Source: JBDTNQ01 sp039933635
GTDB lineage: Bacteria > Acidobacteriota > Vicinamibacteria > Vicinamibacterales > SCN-69-37
Assembly (NCBI GenBank): GCA_039933635.1
Contig: JBDTNQ010000010.1
Span: forward strand, 1 to 60,041
DNA: 60,041 nt
Direction of reading: 5' to 3'
In this document: piece by piece, positions 15,328-22,752 of the stretch
How the letters are laid out: the number at the start of each line of letters is the position of its first letter
Numbering within the stretch: the first letter of the stretch is position 1
Program-made: the position numbers and the translations under genes
The notes under the pieces: generated by a model
Seen by the model: only the letters and a program-made list of their open reading frames with translations
What the model was told of the DNA's origin: nothing
The model's database searches: none

Positions 15328-17199
15328 CTAACTCGTAAGCACCTTCGCGGGTGGGCCGGCCGCAGGCTTGGGTGGATCCACCAATTCCTCTCCGGGATTC
15401 ACGAAGCGATCCTGCTCGAAGTTGTATTGCTTATCGTACAGCTGGCGGTAGCGGCCGCCAAGCGCGAGGAGTTCCTGGTGGCTGCCGCGCTCGACGATCT
15501 CGCCACCTTCGAGCACCAGAATCTGATCGGCGCTGCGAATGGTGGACAGGCGATGCGCAATGACGAAGGTCGTGCGGCCATGCCGCAGCGACCGAAGCCC
15601 ATCCTGAATCAATGCCTCGCTCTCGCTGTCGAGACTGGATGTCGCTTCGTCGAGCAGGAGGATGCGGGGATCCGCCAAAATGGCGCGCGCGATGGCGACG
15701 CGCTGACGCTGGCCGCCGGACAGACGCACGCCGCGTTCGCCGACGACCGTGTCGTAGCCCTTCTCGAACTCCTGGATGAACTCGTCGGCGTGCGCGATGT
15801 GACTGACACGCTCGACGTCCGCGCGCGACGCGTGCGGCGCCCCGTACTTGATGTTGTCGGCAATCGTGCCGTCGAACAGGAAGTTGTCCTGCAACACCAC
15901 GCCCAGATGACGACGGTAGTCCGCCAGGCGCAGGCTCATCAGATCGTGTCCGTCCACGCGCACGACGCCGCTCAACGGCCGGTTGAACGCCATCACCAGG
16001 CTGATCAGCGTGCTCTTGCCCGAACCAGACGACCCGACAAGGGCCGTCGTCGTCCCCGCCGGCGCGCGGAAGGTGATGTGCTTCAGGACCGGCACGCCCG
16101 GGTTGTACTCGAACGTCACGTCCTCGAACGAGATATCACCGGACACGTCGTCAATCGACGATCGATTGGCATCGTCGGCATCCTCGCGCGCGGTCTCGAG
16201 CAACTCGGCGATGCGATCGAGCCCGGCGAACGCCTCGCTGATCTGGGTGCCGATGGATGCGATCTGGACGATAGGGGCCGCCATCAACCCGGTGAAGAGC
16301 AGGTAGGCGAACAGATCGCCCAGCGTCATCGTGCCCGCCATGATCGACCGGCCACCCATGAGGATGATCACGATGCCAATCGCGCCGATGACGACACTCG
16401 AGAACGCGGTCGTGCCCGACACGCCCGTCATCGACTTCGCGATGTTGCGGAAGAGGGCGTGCGCGCCTTTCGCGAATACGAGGTCTTCGCGCTTCTCGGC
16501 CGTGTAGGTCTTGATGACACGCACCCCGCCGAGCGCCTGGTTGAGGCGGCCGGTCAACTCCGCCGAGATCTTGCCGCGCTCGCGGAAGAGCGGACGCAAC
16601 GTCTTGAACGCGTAGCTCATGGCCCCGGCAAAGGCGGCCAGCACGAAGAGCGTGACGAGCGTCAGGTGCCAGTTCAGGTAGAGCAGGAAGGCCAGCGCGA
16701 AGACGGCCGTCACGATGCTGCCGGTCAATTGCACGAGGCCCGTGCCGACGAGATTCCGGATCCCTTCCGGATCGTTCATGACGCGGGAAATCAGCACGCC
16801 GGTTTGCGTGGTGTCGAAGTAGCGCACGGGCAGGCGCATCACATGCTCTTCGACGCGCCGCCGCATGTCCGTGATGGCCTTCTGGGCGGCGACGCCCAGA
16901 ATCTGCGAAAGGCCGAACGAGCTGAGCGCCTGCACCACCGTGGCGGCGCCCGTCACCAGGGCGAGCCAGGGCAGCAGATCCGTACGGCCCTTCTGGAGGA
17001 CGTCGTCGACGAAGTACTTCGACAGGTACGGCAGGACCATCCCCGCCATCCGGCTGATGAGCATGAGCAGCAGGCCGACCGTCAGGCGCCCGCGACGTGC
17101 CCAGATGAGCGACCTGGCCTCTTGCCAGGCCGCGGACCAGCGGATCTTCTTCTTGGTGTCCTGGGGGGAGGCCGGCGTGCCGGGACGGCTGCGTCCCAT
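15328..17199 (-). CDS. MsbA-type ABC exporter (fused permease and ATPase)
   Basis: 623 residues from MGRSRPGTP at 17199; the longer frame runs into the intergenic hairpin. Six membrane helices lie at about 35-330 (LTVGLLLMLISRMAGMVLPY, FALAFLLYLNWHLTLVTLFV and others). The nucleotide-binding domain has Walker A SSGSGKSTLISL, Q-loop VVLQDNFLF, signature LSGGQRQRVAIARAIL, Walker B ILLLDEATSSLD and switch HRLSTI. Such half-transporters homodimerise and flip lipids, lipid A core or drugs outward. Context with lpx genes is distant, so lipid A export is possible but unproven. The gene is divergent from the zinc metallopeptidase. Confidence 0.92.
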   Translation of the reverse strand: MGRSRPGTPASPQDTKKKIRWSAAWQEARSLIWARRGRLTVGLLLMLISRMAGMVLPYLSKYFVDDVLQKGRTDLLPWLALVTGAATVVQALSSFGLSQILGVAAQKAITDMRRRVEEHVMRLPVRYFDTTQTGVLISRVMNDPEGIRNLVGTGLVQLTGSIVTAVFALAFLLYLNWHLTLVTLFVLAAFAGAMSYAFKTLRPLFRERGKISAELTGRLNQALGGVRVIKTYTAEKREDLVFAKGAHALFRNIAKSMTGVSGTTAFSSVVIGAIGIVIILMGGRSIMAGTMTLGDLFAYLLFTGLMAAPIVQIASIGTQISEAFAGLDRIAELLETAREDADDANRSSIDDVSGDISFEDVTFEYNPGVPVLKHITFRAPAGTTTALVGSSGSGKSTLISLVMAFNRPLSGVVRVDGHDLMSLRLADYRRHLGVVLQDNFLFDGTIADNIKYGAPHASRADVERVSHIAHADEFIQEFEKGYDTVVGERGVRLSGGQRQRVAIARAILADPRILLLDEATSSLDSESEALIQDGLRSLRHGRTTFVIAHRLSTIRSADQILVLEGGEIVERGSHQELLALGGRYRQLYDKQYNFEQDRFVNPGEELVDPPKPAAGPPAKVLTS

Positions 17200-17261
17200 G
17201 CGTTCGGCCCGATCAGACGAAACTCCGGGATGGGTACGCAAATCCCCTCCAGAATACACGG

Positions 17262-17296
17262 GCTTGCCCGAACAGGCCCCGCCCGTTCGGGCAGGC
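17262..17296. repeat. GCCCGAAC/GTTCGGGC hairpin between divergent genes
   Basis: TGCCCGAAC (17265-17273) and GTTCGGGCA (17285-17293) pair perfectly, and the stem extends to about 12 bp with one G-U pair. The loop is AGGCCCCGCCC. It lies between the start codons of the ABC exporter and the metallopeptidase genes. The same TTCGGGC core recurs at 17315-17321 and in the repeat at 48806-48877. Confidence 0.6.
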
Positions 17297-17321
17297 TCAG
17301 GCGGCAAAGACCGCTTCGGGC

Positions 17322-17327
17322 TATGCT
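17322..17327 (+). promoter_or_regulatory. -10 hexamer TATGCT before the zinc metallopeptidase gene
   Basis: TATGCT in the context CTTCGGGCTATGCT lies 28 bases before the GTG at 17356. It overlaps the alternative ATG at 17323, which argues for the GTG start. The preceding CTTCGGGC matches the sequence before the gatC -10. Confidence 0.4.
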
Positions 17328-17355
17328 GTCGGTCAGCCCCCTCCGTGCAAATCCC

Positions 17356-18438
17356 GTGACCGATCCCGCAGCCAACCCAACGCCCGAGTCAGCCTCGGAC
17401 GCCCCGCCCGATGCGGTCCCTGTCGTGCGGGAAGGGTGGACCGATCTGCCGGACGAGGAGCTCCTGGATCTCCGCCTCAACGAGCTCGGGCTGACGATCG
17501 AGCACAGCTGGCTCGCCCCGCGAATCGACGAGCTCTACCAGGACCTCGCGGCGCGCGGACTGACCTTCAGGCCGCACTTCTGGTTGTCCGCCGAATGGTT
17601 CACGCCCGATGGCGTGCCGGGCATCGCCATTCCCTTCTATCTCGCTCACCCGCGCCTTGTGCGGCTCGAGCGCGCGCAGATGCTCGAGGTCGAAGGCGGC
17701 ACACCCGAGTGGTGCCTCAAGATCCTCCGTCACGAAGCCGGACACGCATTCGACAACGCCTACGCCCTTCGGCGGCGCACCCGGCGAATCCGGATGTTTG
17801 GCAAGCCCACGGTCGAGTACCCGGATTTCTATCTCCCCAAGCCGTACTCGAAGAGCTTCGTGCTGCACCTGGATTCCTGGTACTCGCAGAGCCATCCCGA
17901 CGAAGACTTCGCCGAGACGTTTGCGGTGTGGCTCACGCCTGACGCCGATTGGCGCTCGCGATACGCGGACTGGCCGGCATTGCGTAAACTCGAGTACATG
18001 GAAGAGCTGATGGCCGAGATCGCGGGGCGGCCACCCGTCGTCGCCTCCCGCCGTCGGGTCGAGCCGTTGGAACGCCTGCGCACCACGCTTCGCCGCCACT
18101 ACGCGCGCAAGCGGGAACACTACGGCCTCGAATATCCGCACTTCTACGACCGCGACCTGCGGCGGCTGTTCTCAGCCGACGAAGAGTACCGGAAGAACCG
18201 CAAGGCGTCGCGCTTCATCCAGTCCATCCGCCGGGACGTCCGTCGCCTGGTCGCCGAGTGGACAGGCGCCTATCAGTACACGATCGATCGCGTCATCGAG
18301 GACATGACCAGGCGTGCCGGTGAACTGGACCTGCGATTGAAGTACCCGGAAGACCGCACGAAGCTCGACTTCACGATGCTGCTGACCGTCCAGACCATGA
18401 ACTACCTGCATTCGGGACGCCATCGGGTCGCGCTCTAG
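17356..18438 (+). CDS. Putative zinc-binding metallopeptidase
   Basis: 360 residues from the GTG at 17356 (VTDPAANP); an in-frame ATG at 17323 would add 11 residues but sits in a probable -10 box. The metal site HEAGHAFDNAY (H-E-x-x-H, near residue 132) is followed about 50 residues later by the acidic DEDFAETFAVWL, which could supply the third ligand. There are no membrane segments and no clear signal peptide. The pattern resembles the bacterial family annotated as putative zinc-binding metallopeptidase (DUF4344/PF15887-like), whose substrates are unknown. C-terminal residues 240-360 are highly basic and helical. The gene ends just before the inverted repeat at 18446. Confidence 0.8.
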   Translation: MTDPAANPTPESASDAPPDAVPVVREGWTDLPDEELLDLRLNELGLTIEHSWLAPRIDELYQDLAARGLTFRPHFWLSAEWFTPDGVPGIAIPFYLAHPRLVRLERAQMLEVEGGTPEWCLKILRHEAGHAFDNAYALRRRTRRIRMFGKPTVEYPDFYLPKPYSKSFVLHLDSWYSQSHPDEDFAETFAVWLTPDADWRSRYADWPALRKLEYMEELMAEIAGRPPVVASRRRVEPLERLRTTLRRHYARKREHYGLEYPHFYDRDLRRLFSADEEYRKNRKASRFIQSIRRDVRRLVAEWTGAYQYTIDRVIEDMTRRAGELDLRLKYPEDRTKLDFTMLLTVQTMNYLHSGRHRVAL

Positions 18439-18445
18439 CGGGCCT

Positions 18446-18523
18446 CGAAGAGACCGGGTTTCCTCGACGCTCACGGAGACCCAGTCTCTTCGTCCACCAT
18501 CTAGCGAGGAGACCCGGTCTTCC
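18446..18523. repeat. Inverted repeats, GAGACC-S-GGTCTC family, between convergent genes
   Basis: Three copies occur: 18446-18466 (plus sense), 18474-18492 (inverted, 17 of 19 matches to the first) and 18506-18523 (inverted, with core GAGACCCGGTCTT). The first two form an 18-bp stem with a short loop. They lie between the stop of the metallopeptidase gene (18438) and the end of chaN. The third copy supplies the last codons and the flanking sequence of chaN. A related pair is at 28991-29033, also between convergent genes, so bidirectional termination or a REP-type element is likely. Confidence 0.8.
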
Positions 18524-19445
18524 GATCTGCGACCGTGTACACCAGGTAGTCTCCACGCTCGCGCGTATCCTTGTCCGGTTTGATCGTATCGAGGTCGCCG
18601 ACCGGGATCATCGTCACCACGATCACGCGCTTTCCCGGCAGGCGGCGACGAGTGCGCTCGACCGTGCCGCCACCGTAATCGCTGTGGAACGTGCCGTTGA
18701 TGCTGACCACGAGGGGGCGTTTCCCGCCGATGGATCCCGCGGCATAAGCCTGGGCAATGGACTCGGCCATCGTTTCGTCCTTGAGGCACTGCGAGGCGTA
18801 GTAGCTGCCCATGGTGGCGGCGTCGAAGGACGGGCCGGACTTGTCGTGGCCGGTCATCGCCTCGCGGAACCGCGTGAAGTAGCGCCCTTCCGGCGCACAC
18901 TGGAGATCGCGCGCGAACCAGGCACGTTCGGCTTCGGGTCTGGTCTTCAAGGCGTCGAGTCCCGACTTCGAGACGGCCGCTGCGATATCGCGCGGCACGT
19001 TGGACGCCACGACAGACCAGTCGTTGGCAATCGCGAAGTCCACGAGTGGCTTGTAGTCGCGCGCGTACTGCGGCCATGGCCGGGCCTGAGCCAGGAACTC
19101 GGCCTCGTCCATGTGTCCCATCGAGAAGTGCGCCAGCGGTTCCTGCACGTCACGCTCGAACATCTCGAGCGCCAGCACGACATCGCCTCGTCTCCGCTTC
19201 AGTGCTTCGAGCAACATCCGCTCGAGCCGATGCGTGTTCACGTCGTCATGTTGCTCGCCGACGAAGACGACGTCGGCCTTCGTGGCGACGGCCGCAAGTG
19301 TTTCCAGATCAGCGAACTGCTTTGTCTGGCTGACGTAGACGCGGAGAGGGACGTATCCGGCCTGGGTGTACACCGGGCCCGGGGCCATCATCAGGCCGGC
19401 GGCCAAGGCCACCGCCGGTATCGTCAGGCGGCTAGTCCGCCTCAT
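18501..19445 (-). CDS. ChaN-family heme-binding (Tiki superfamily) lipoprotein-like protein
   Basis: 314 residues from the ATG at 19445, which is preceded by GGAAGAAGT and overlaps the terC stop by 14 bases. A signal peptide spans about 1-28 (MRRTSRLTIPAVALAAGLMM). The ChaN/EreA-like fold is shown by VVFVGEQHDDVNTHRLERML (about 59-78), VVLALEMFERDVQEPL, SVVASNVPRDIA and SMGHMDEAEFL. These proteins bind heme or act as Tiki-like metalloproteases; ChaN in Campylobacter serves iron uptake. It lacks a classic lipobox, so it may be periplasmic rather than lipid-anchored. Its last residues, KTGSPR, are encoded inside an intergenic repeat, so the C-terminus may have been extended by repeat insertion. 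Confidence 0.82.
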   Translation of the reverse strand: MRRTSRLTIPAVALAAGLMMAPGPVYTQAGYVPLRVYVSQTKQFADLETLAAVATKADVVFVGEQHDDVNTHRLERMLLEALKRRRGDVVLALEMFERDVQEPLAHFSMGHMDEAEFLAQARPWPQYARDYKPLVDFAIANDWSVVASNVPRDIAAAVSKSGLDALKTRPEAERAWFARDLQCAPEGRYFTRFREAMTGHDKSGPSFDAATMGSYYASQCLKDETMAESIAQAYAAGSIGGKRPLVVSINGTFHSDYGGGTVERTRRRLPGKRVIVVTMIPVGDLDTIKPDKDTRERGDYLVYTVADRKTGSPR

Positions 19446-20151
19446 ACTTCTTCCGGAGCTGCACAGGCTCACGGTGCCGTCGCACGCGCAGGTTGATCAT
19501 CTCGACGAAGACGGAAAAGCCCATGGCGAAGTAGATGTAGCCCTTCGAGATGTGCTGACCGAAGCCGTCCGCAACCAGGGACAGCCCAATGAGAAGGAGA
19601 AACGACAGGGCCAGCACCTTGATCGTCGGATGGTGCTCCACGACGGTGCTGATGGGCTCTGCTGCGACCATCATGACGAGCACGGCCAGGACGACGGCGG
19701 CGATCATCACGCGCAGGTCGTCCGCCATGCCGATGGCCGTGATGACGGAATCGAGCGAGAACACGATGTCGAGCAGCATGACCTGGCCGATGACGGCTCC
19801 GAACGAGGCGACGGCCTTGCCGCTGCCCTCATGGTCGCCTTCGAGCTTGTCGTGGATCTCATAGGTCGCCTTGGCCAGCAGGAACAGGCCGCCGCAAATC
19901 AGGATCAGGTCACGCCCGGAGATGCCGCGCCCCATGATGTCGAAGAGCGGCACGGTCAGCCGCGAGATCCAGACGATCGATGCCAGGAGGCCCAGGCGCA
20001 TGACCATCGCCGCGAGCAACCCGACCCGACGCGCGCGCCGCTGCTGCCCCTTCGGCAGCTTGCTCGAGAGGATGGAAATGAAGATGACGTTGTCGACCCC
20101 GAGGACAATCTCGAGGATGGTCAGCGTGATCAGGGCAATGGCGAGTTCCAT
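19432..20151 (-). CDS. TerC-family integral membrane protein
   Basis: 239 residues with seven hydrophobic segments. The family signature is clear: LEIVLGVDNVIFISILSSKLP (about 13-33) with the membrane Asp, and LLDIVFSLDSVITAIGMADD (about 125-144) with the second acidic motif. RRARRVGL is the cytoplasmic loop between them. TerC/Alx relatives export manganese or protect against tellurite and alkaline stress, and can assist secretion of metalloenzymes. It lies 20 bases after the small cysteine protein gene and overlaps chaN, so a metal-homeostasis operon is reasonable. Confidence 0.9.
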   Translation of the reverse strand: MELAIALITLTILEIVLGVDNVIFISILSSKLPKGQQRRARRVGLLAAMVMRLGLLASIVWISRLTVPLFDIMGRGISGRDLILICGGLFLLAKATYEIHDKLEGDHEGSGKAVASFGAVIGQVMLLDIVFSLDSVITAIGMADDLRVMIAAVVLAVLVMMVAAEPISTVVEHHPTIKVLALSFLLLIGLSLVADGFGQHISKGYIYFAMGFSVFVEMINLRVRRHREPVQLRKKYEAD

Positions 20152-20171
20152 GTGGTGTCCCGGGAGCTAGC

Positions 20172-20372
20172 TTACCCGACCAGGCCCGGGTCATGACCGC
20201 GGCAAGAAAGCACAGGCAGCGGTGGGTACTTCGCAAATCCCGGATCGGTCCTGGCACGCTCGCATCGCACGAACGCGCTGCCGCGGTCGGACACCGTGAG
20301 CCTCGCCAGGCGGCAGGTCGCGCACAGCCCGGCCGCGATCGGGAGTTGCCGCGCGTCTGGCCGATCGTCCAT
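20172..20372 (-). CDS. Small cysteine-rich protein (putative metal-binding)
   Basis: 66 residues from the ATG at 20372, with GGAG 7 bases upstream. The sequence MDDRPDARQLPIAAGLCATC continues with RLARLTVSDRGSAFVRCERA, then YPPLPVLSCRGHDPG. The C-x-x-C...C...Y-P-x-L-P-V-L-x-C arrangement looks like a conserved family of tiny bacterial proteins seen in many high-GC genomes, probably binding zinc or an Fe-S cluster through four cysteines. No formal name is known to me. It is the first gene of the minus-strand run to terC and chaN. Its start lies 10 bases from the divergent apaG start, so the two share a promoter region. Confidence 0.75.
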   Translation of the reverse strand: MDDRPDARQLPIAAGLCATCRLARLTVSDRGSAFVRCERARTDPGFAKYPPLPVLSCRGHDPGLVG

Positions 20373-20375
20373 GAT
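20370..20375 (+). promoter_or_regulatory. Possible -10 hexamer CATGAT before apaG
   Basis: CATGAT ends 7 bases before the ATG at 20383. It overlaps the start codon of the divergent small gene. It favours the shorter ApaG start, but the evidence is weak. Confidence 0.3.
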
Positions 20376-20382
20376 GAACTCC

Positions 20383-20772
20383 ATGTTCACGTCAGAGGCC
20401 ACCACACACGGCGTGCGGGTGGCCGTCGCCGCCGAGTATGCCCCGGCCCGCTCGCGGCCGCAGGATCAGCAGTGGTTCTTTCTCTACACGATCACGATCT
20501 CGAACGTCGGATCGGACAGCGTTCAACTGCTGTCCCGTCACTGGATCATCACCAACGCCAAGGGTGAGATTGAGGAGGTCCGTGGTCCGGGGGTCGTCGG
20601 TGAACAGCCGACGCTTGGTCCGAACGAATCGTTCACCTACACGTCCGGGTGCCCGTTGACCACCGCCTTCGGCACGATGGAGGGCACCTACCAGATGGTG
20701 ACGCGCGGCGGTGAACACTTCGACGCGAAGATTGCCCCATTCACGTTGAGCGAACCGTACACCGTGCACTAG
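20383..20772 (+). CDS. apaG: ApaG-domain protein (Co2+/Mg2+ efflux-associated)
   Basis: 129 residues from MFTSEATTHGVRVAVAAEY, close to the E. coli length of 125; ATGs at 20371 and 20374 would add four or three residues. The fibronectin-III-like ApaG fold is shown by QWFFLYTITISNVG, VQLLSRHWIITNAKGEIEEV, the conserved glycine motif GPGVVGEQP, YTSGCPLTTAFGTMEGTYQM and FTLSEPYTVH. Loss of ApaG in Salmonella alters cobalt and magnesium efflux; the biochemical role is unresolved. It converges on aat with a 4-base overlap. Confidence 0.93.
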   Translation: MFTSEATTHGVRVAVAAEYAPARSRPQDQQWFFLYTITISNVGSDSVQLLSRHWIITNAKGEIEEVRGPGVVGEQPTLGPNESFTYTSGCPLTTAFGTMEGTYQMVTRGGEHFDAKIAPFTLSEPYTVH

Positions 20773-21338
20773 AAGCTGCAGTCCTTCCGGATCGCCTGCT
20801 TCAATCGCCGCAAGTAGTCGTCGCGCGGGATTTCAATCGCGCCGAATTGGAGCAGATGGGGTGTCACCCACTGCGTATCGAGCAGCTGAAATCCTCGGCG
20901 CGCGAGACGATCGACGAGCGCCACGAGCGCCACCTTGGATGCGTCCGTGACTCGGTGGAACATGGACTCGCCAAAGAACGCGCCCCCGAGGTGAACTCCA
21001 TACAGCCCCCCGGCCAACTCGTCGTTCTGCCAGGCTTCCACGGAGTGCGCCAGACCCAGACGGTGCAGCGTGGTGTAGCTGTCCACGATTTCGTCGTTGA
21101 TCCAACTCCCCTCATCGCGCGCCGCACACGCGCGCATCACGACGTCGAACGCCGTGTCGACACGCACGTCGAATTCGCCCCTGCGGACGACCCGCCTCAG
21201 GCGCGTCGGCGCGTGAAAACCCTCGATCGGCAGGATCCCGCGCGGGTCGGGCGAGAACCAGCCCAACTCGCCGTCCTCCATGGCCATCGGAAAGATGCCC
21301 TCGCGATACGCGCGCACGAGAAGGGCGGGGTCGATCAT
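20769..21338 (-). CDS. aat: Leucyl/phenylalanyl-tRNA-protein transferase
   Basis: 189 residues; MIDPALLVRAYREGIFPMAM followed by WFSPDPRGILP is the canonical start of the enzyme. Later motifs are CAARDEGSWINDEIVDSY, HSVEAWQNDELAGGLYGVHL, GGAFFGESMFHRVTDASKVAL and LDTQWVTPHLLQFGA. It attaches Leu or Phe to N-terminal Arg or Lys, marking proteins for ClpAP by the N-end rule. It is a little shorter than the E. coli protein (234) but keeps the catalytic core. No clpS or clpA is in view. The gene lies alone between the ferredoxin gene and convergent apaG. Confidence 0.94.
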   Translation of the reverse strand: MIDPALLVRAYREGIFPMAMEDGELGWFSPDPRGILPIEGFHAPTRLRRVVRRGEFDVRVDTAFDVVMRACAARDEGSWINDEIVDSYTTLHRLGLAHSVEAWQNDELAGGLYGVHLGGAFFGESMFHRVTDASKVALVALVDRLARRGFQLLDTQWVTPHLLQFGAIEIPRDDYLRRLKQAIRKDCSF

Positions 21339-21373
21339 TGACAGACAGGCGGCAGGCCTATGGCTGACGGCGA

Positions 21374-21394
21374 CTGGGGACGCCTGGTCCCCGG
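21374..21394 (-). terminator. Hairpin between ferredoxin and aat genes
   Basis: CTGGGGAC (21374-21381) pairs with GTCCCCGG (21387-21394) around a 5-base loop, with one G-U pair. It lies after the ferredoxin stop on the minus strand and may end that transcript. There is no T-run. Confidence 0.4.
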
Positions 21395-21428
21395 TGGCAG
21401 TTGGTGCTGAACTCCTGAGTTGGCAGAA

Positions 21429-21776
21429 TCAGTACTCTGGTGGTGGCTCGATGGACGGTTGGGGCTTCGGGCCGGCGTCGGCGCGACCGCTGCCAGCGAG
21501 ACGGCTGATGGCCCGCACGCTCATGTCGTGGTCGCACAGAATCTGGCACGAGAGGCGGACGCCTGTCAGTGCGCGTGCGCTAAGCGCGGTGAGCTCGGCC
21601 TTCGTGTGTCGTTCCGGCTCACCGGCAACGAACTCCACACGGCACGTGGTGCAACGCGCGCGTCCACCGCAGGCGTGGAGTTGATCGATCTGCGCGTCCT
21701 CTTCAAGAGCGAGGACCAGGCGCTTACCTGCAGGCACGTCGAACGTGCCGACGCCTTCAACGGTGAGATGGGGCAT
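21429..21776 (-). CDS. 2Fe-2S ferredoxin
   Basis: 115 residues of the plant-type/adrenodoxin-like fold. The cluster ligands lie in HACGGRARCTTCRVEF (C-x5-C-x2-C) and, about 40 residues later, RLSCQIL. The N-terminus MPHLTVEGVGTFDVPAGKRL is the typical beta-grasp strand pair. It serves as a small soluble electron carrier; the redox partner is not evident here. The last 25 residues are a Pro/Gly-rich tail absent in short ferredoxins. It starts 40 bases after the rhomboid stop and is probably cotranscribed with it. Confidence 0.92.
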   Translation of the reverse strand: MPHLTVEGVGTFDVPAGKRLVLALEEDAQIDQLHACGGRARCTTCRVEFVAGEPERHTKAELTALSARALTGVRLSCQILCDHDMSVRAISRLAGSGRADAGPKPQPSIEPPPEY

Positions 21777-21816
21777 TCGTCAGAGTTCCTTCCAGCGAAA
21801 TCCAATGGCCGGCGCG

Positions 21817-22668
21817 TCAGCGCAGGCGCATGGCGGTGACCACGGAGACGATGATACTGATCATCGACAATCCCAGACAGCAGACTGCCCAGAACATGTG
21901 CTTGACGCGTTCGGGCTTGAGCGGATCGAGCACCCGGCTCGCCAGGTAGCCACCGATGAAACCACCGGCGTGCGCCGCGTTGTCGATGCCGGGAAACACC
22001 AGCCCGAGAATGATGGTCGGGATGGCCCAGCTCCACGCCTGGCTCGAAATGTGCCGAGCGCCCGTGCGATGGCCGTAGAACATGACCGACCCAATCAGGC
22101 CGAAGATCGCGGCCGACGCCCCCACGGTCAGGGGTGCGCCGAAGTGGAGATTGAACGGCAGGAACGCCAGCGAATATCCCGCCACCGAACTCACCAGAAA
22201 GCCCGTGATCGTGGCCACGGTGTAGATAATGACGAGCCGGCCCGGTCCGTAGAGATCGGCCACGATCGGCCCCAGCACCCGAACGCCCCAGATGTTCATA
22301 ATGAGGTGAAGGATGCTGCCATGCAGCCAGCCGGCGCTCAGCACCGTCCACCATCGGTTGAGTTCGAACACCGGAATGGCGCCACTGGCCCCGTACACGA
22401 TGAGCGCGTACGAAGACGGCGCCAGCAGGAGGCCTCCGCTCATCGAGAGACCGCCCGTGGCCAGCAGCGTCAGGGCGAACACCAGCACGCACATGCCGAT
22501 GACGAACGGCACGAATCCCAGGTCCTGCCCCAGGCTCCGCAGCGCGGGCGCAAAGCCCCAGAGGCCCGGGTTCCGGCGGCCGCAGTGATAGCAGGTCTCG
22601 TCCTTGACGCCAACCAGATACCCGCACGAGGCACAGACTACCGAGCCGGTGGTCTGACGCTTAAACAT
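21817..22668 (-). CDS. Rhomboid-family intramembrane serine protease with N-terminal zinc ribbon
   Basis: 283 residues. The N-terminus carries a zinc ribbon, CASCG (12-16) and CYHCG (26-30). Six or seven membrane helices follow. Rhomboid motifs are HLIMNIWGVRVLG, TVGASAAIFGLIGS with the nucleophile Ser in GAS, and DNAAHAGGFIGG with the catalytic His. The family's usual GASG is GASA here. It should cleave membrane proteins within the bilayer. The zinc ribbon probably faces the cytoplasm and may bind a partner or nucleic acid. A TATTCT -10-like hexamer lies 7 bases before the ATG. Confidence 0.9.
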   Translation of the reverse strand: MFKRQTTGSVVCASCGYLVGVKDETCYHCGRRNPGLWGFAPALRSLGQDLGFVPFVIGMCVLVFALTLLATGGLSMSGGLLLAPSSYALIVYGASGAIPVFELNRWWTVLSAGWLHGSILHLIMNIWGVRVLGPIVADLYGPGRLVIIYTVATITGFLVSSVAGYSLAFLPFNLHFGAPLTVGASAAIFGLIGSVMFYGHRTGARHISSQAWSWAIPTIILGLVFPGIDNAAHAGGFIGGYLASRVLDPLKPERVKHMFWAVCCLGLSMISIIVSVVTAMRLR

Positions 22669-22675
22669 CCGAGGC

Positions 22676-22681
22676 AGAATA
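22676..22681 (-). promoter_or_regulatory. -10 hexamer TATTCT before the rhomboid gene
   Basis: On the minus strand TATTCT ends 7 bases before the ATG at 22668, giving a leaderless or nearly leaderless mRNA. No Shine-Dalgarno is seen. Confidence 0.45.
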
Positions 22682-22752
22682 ACATGCGGCTACCGGGCCC
22701 ACGGTAGATGGCCGAGCCAACCGGCCGCTTCCCCGCCCGTCTAATCCCCCAG

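Noticed and set aside
15250..17320. A very long plus-strand reading frame opposite the ABC exporter gene, continuous with the metallopeptidase gene.
   Set aside because: It is antisense to a clear ABC exporter with all motifs, and its translation is Arg/Glu/His-rich without family resemblance. Only the part from 17356 is real.
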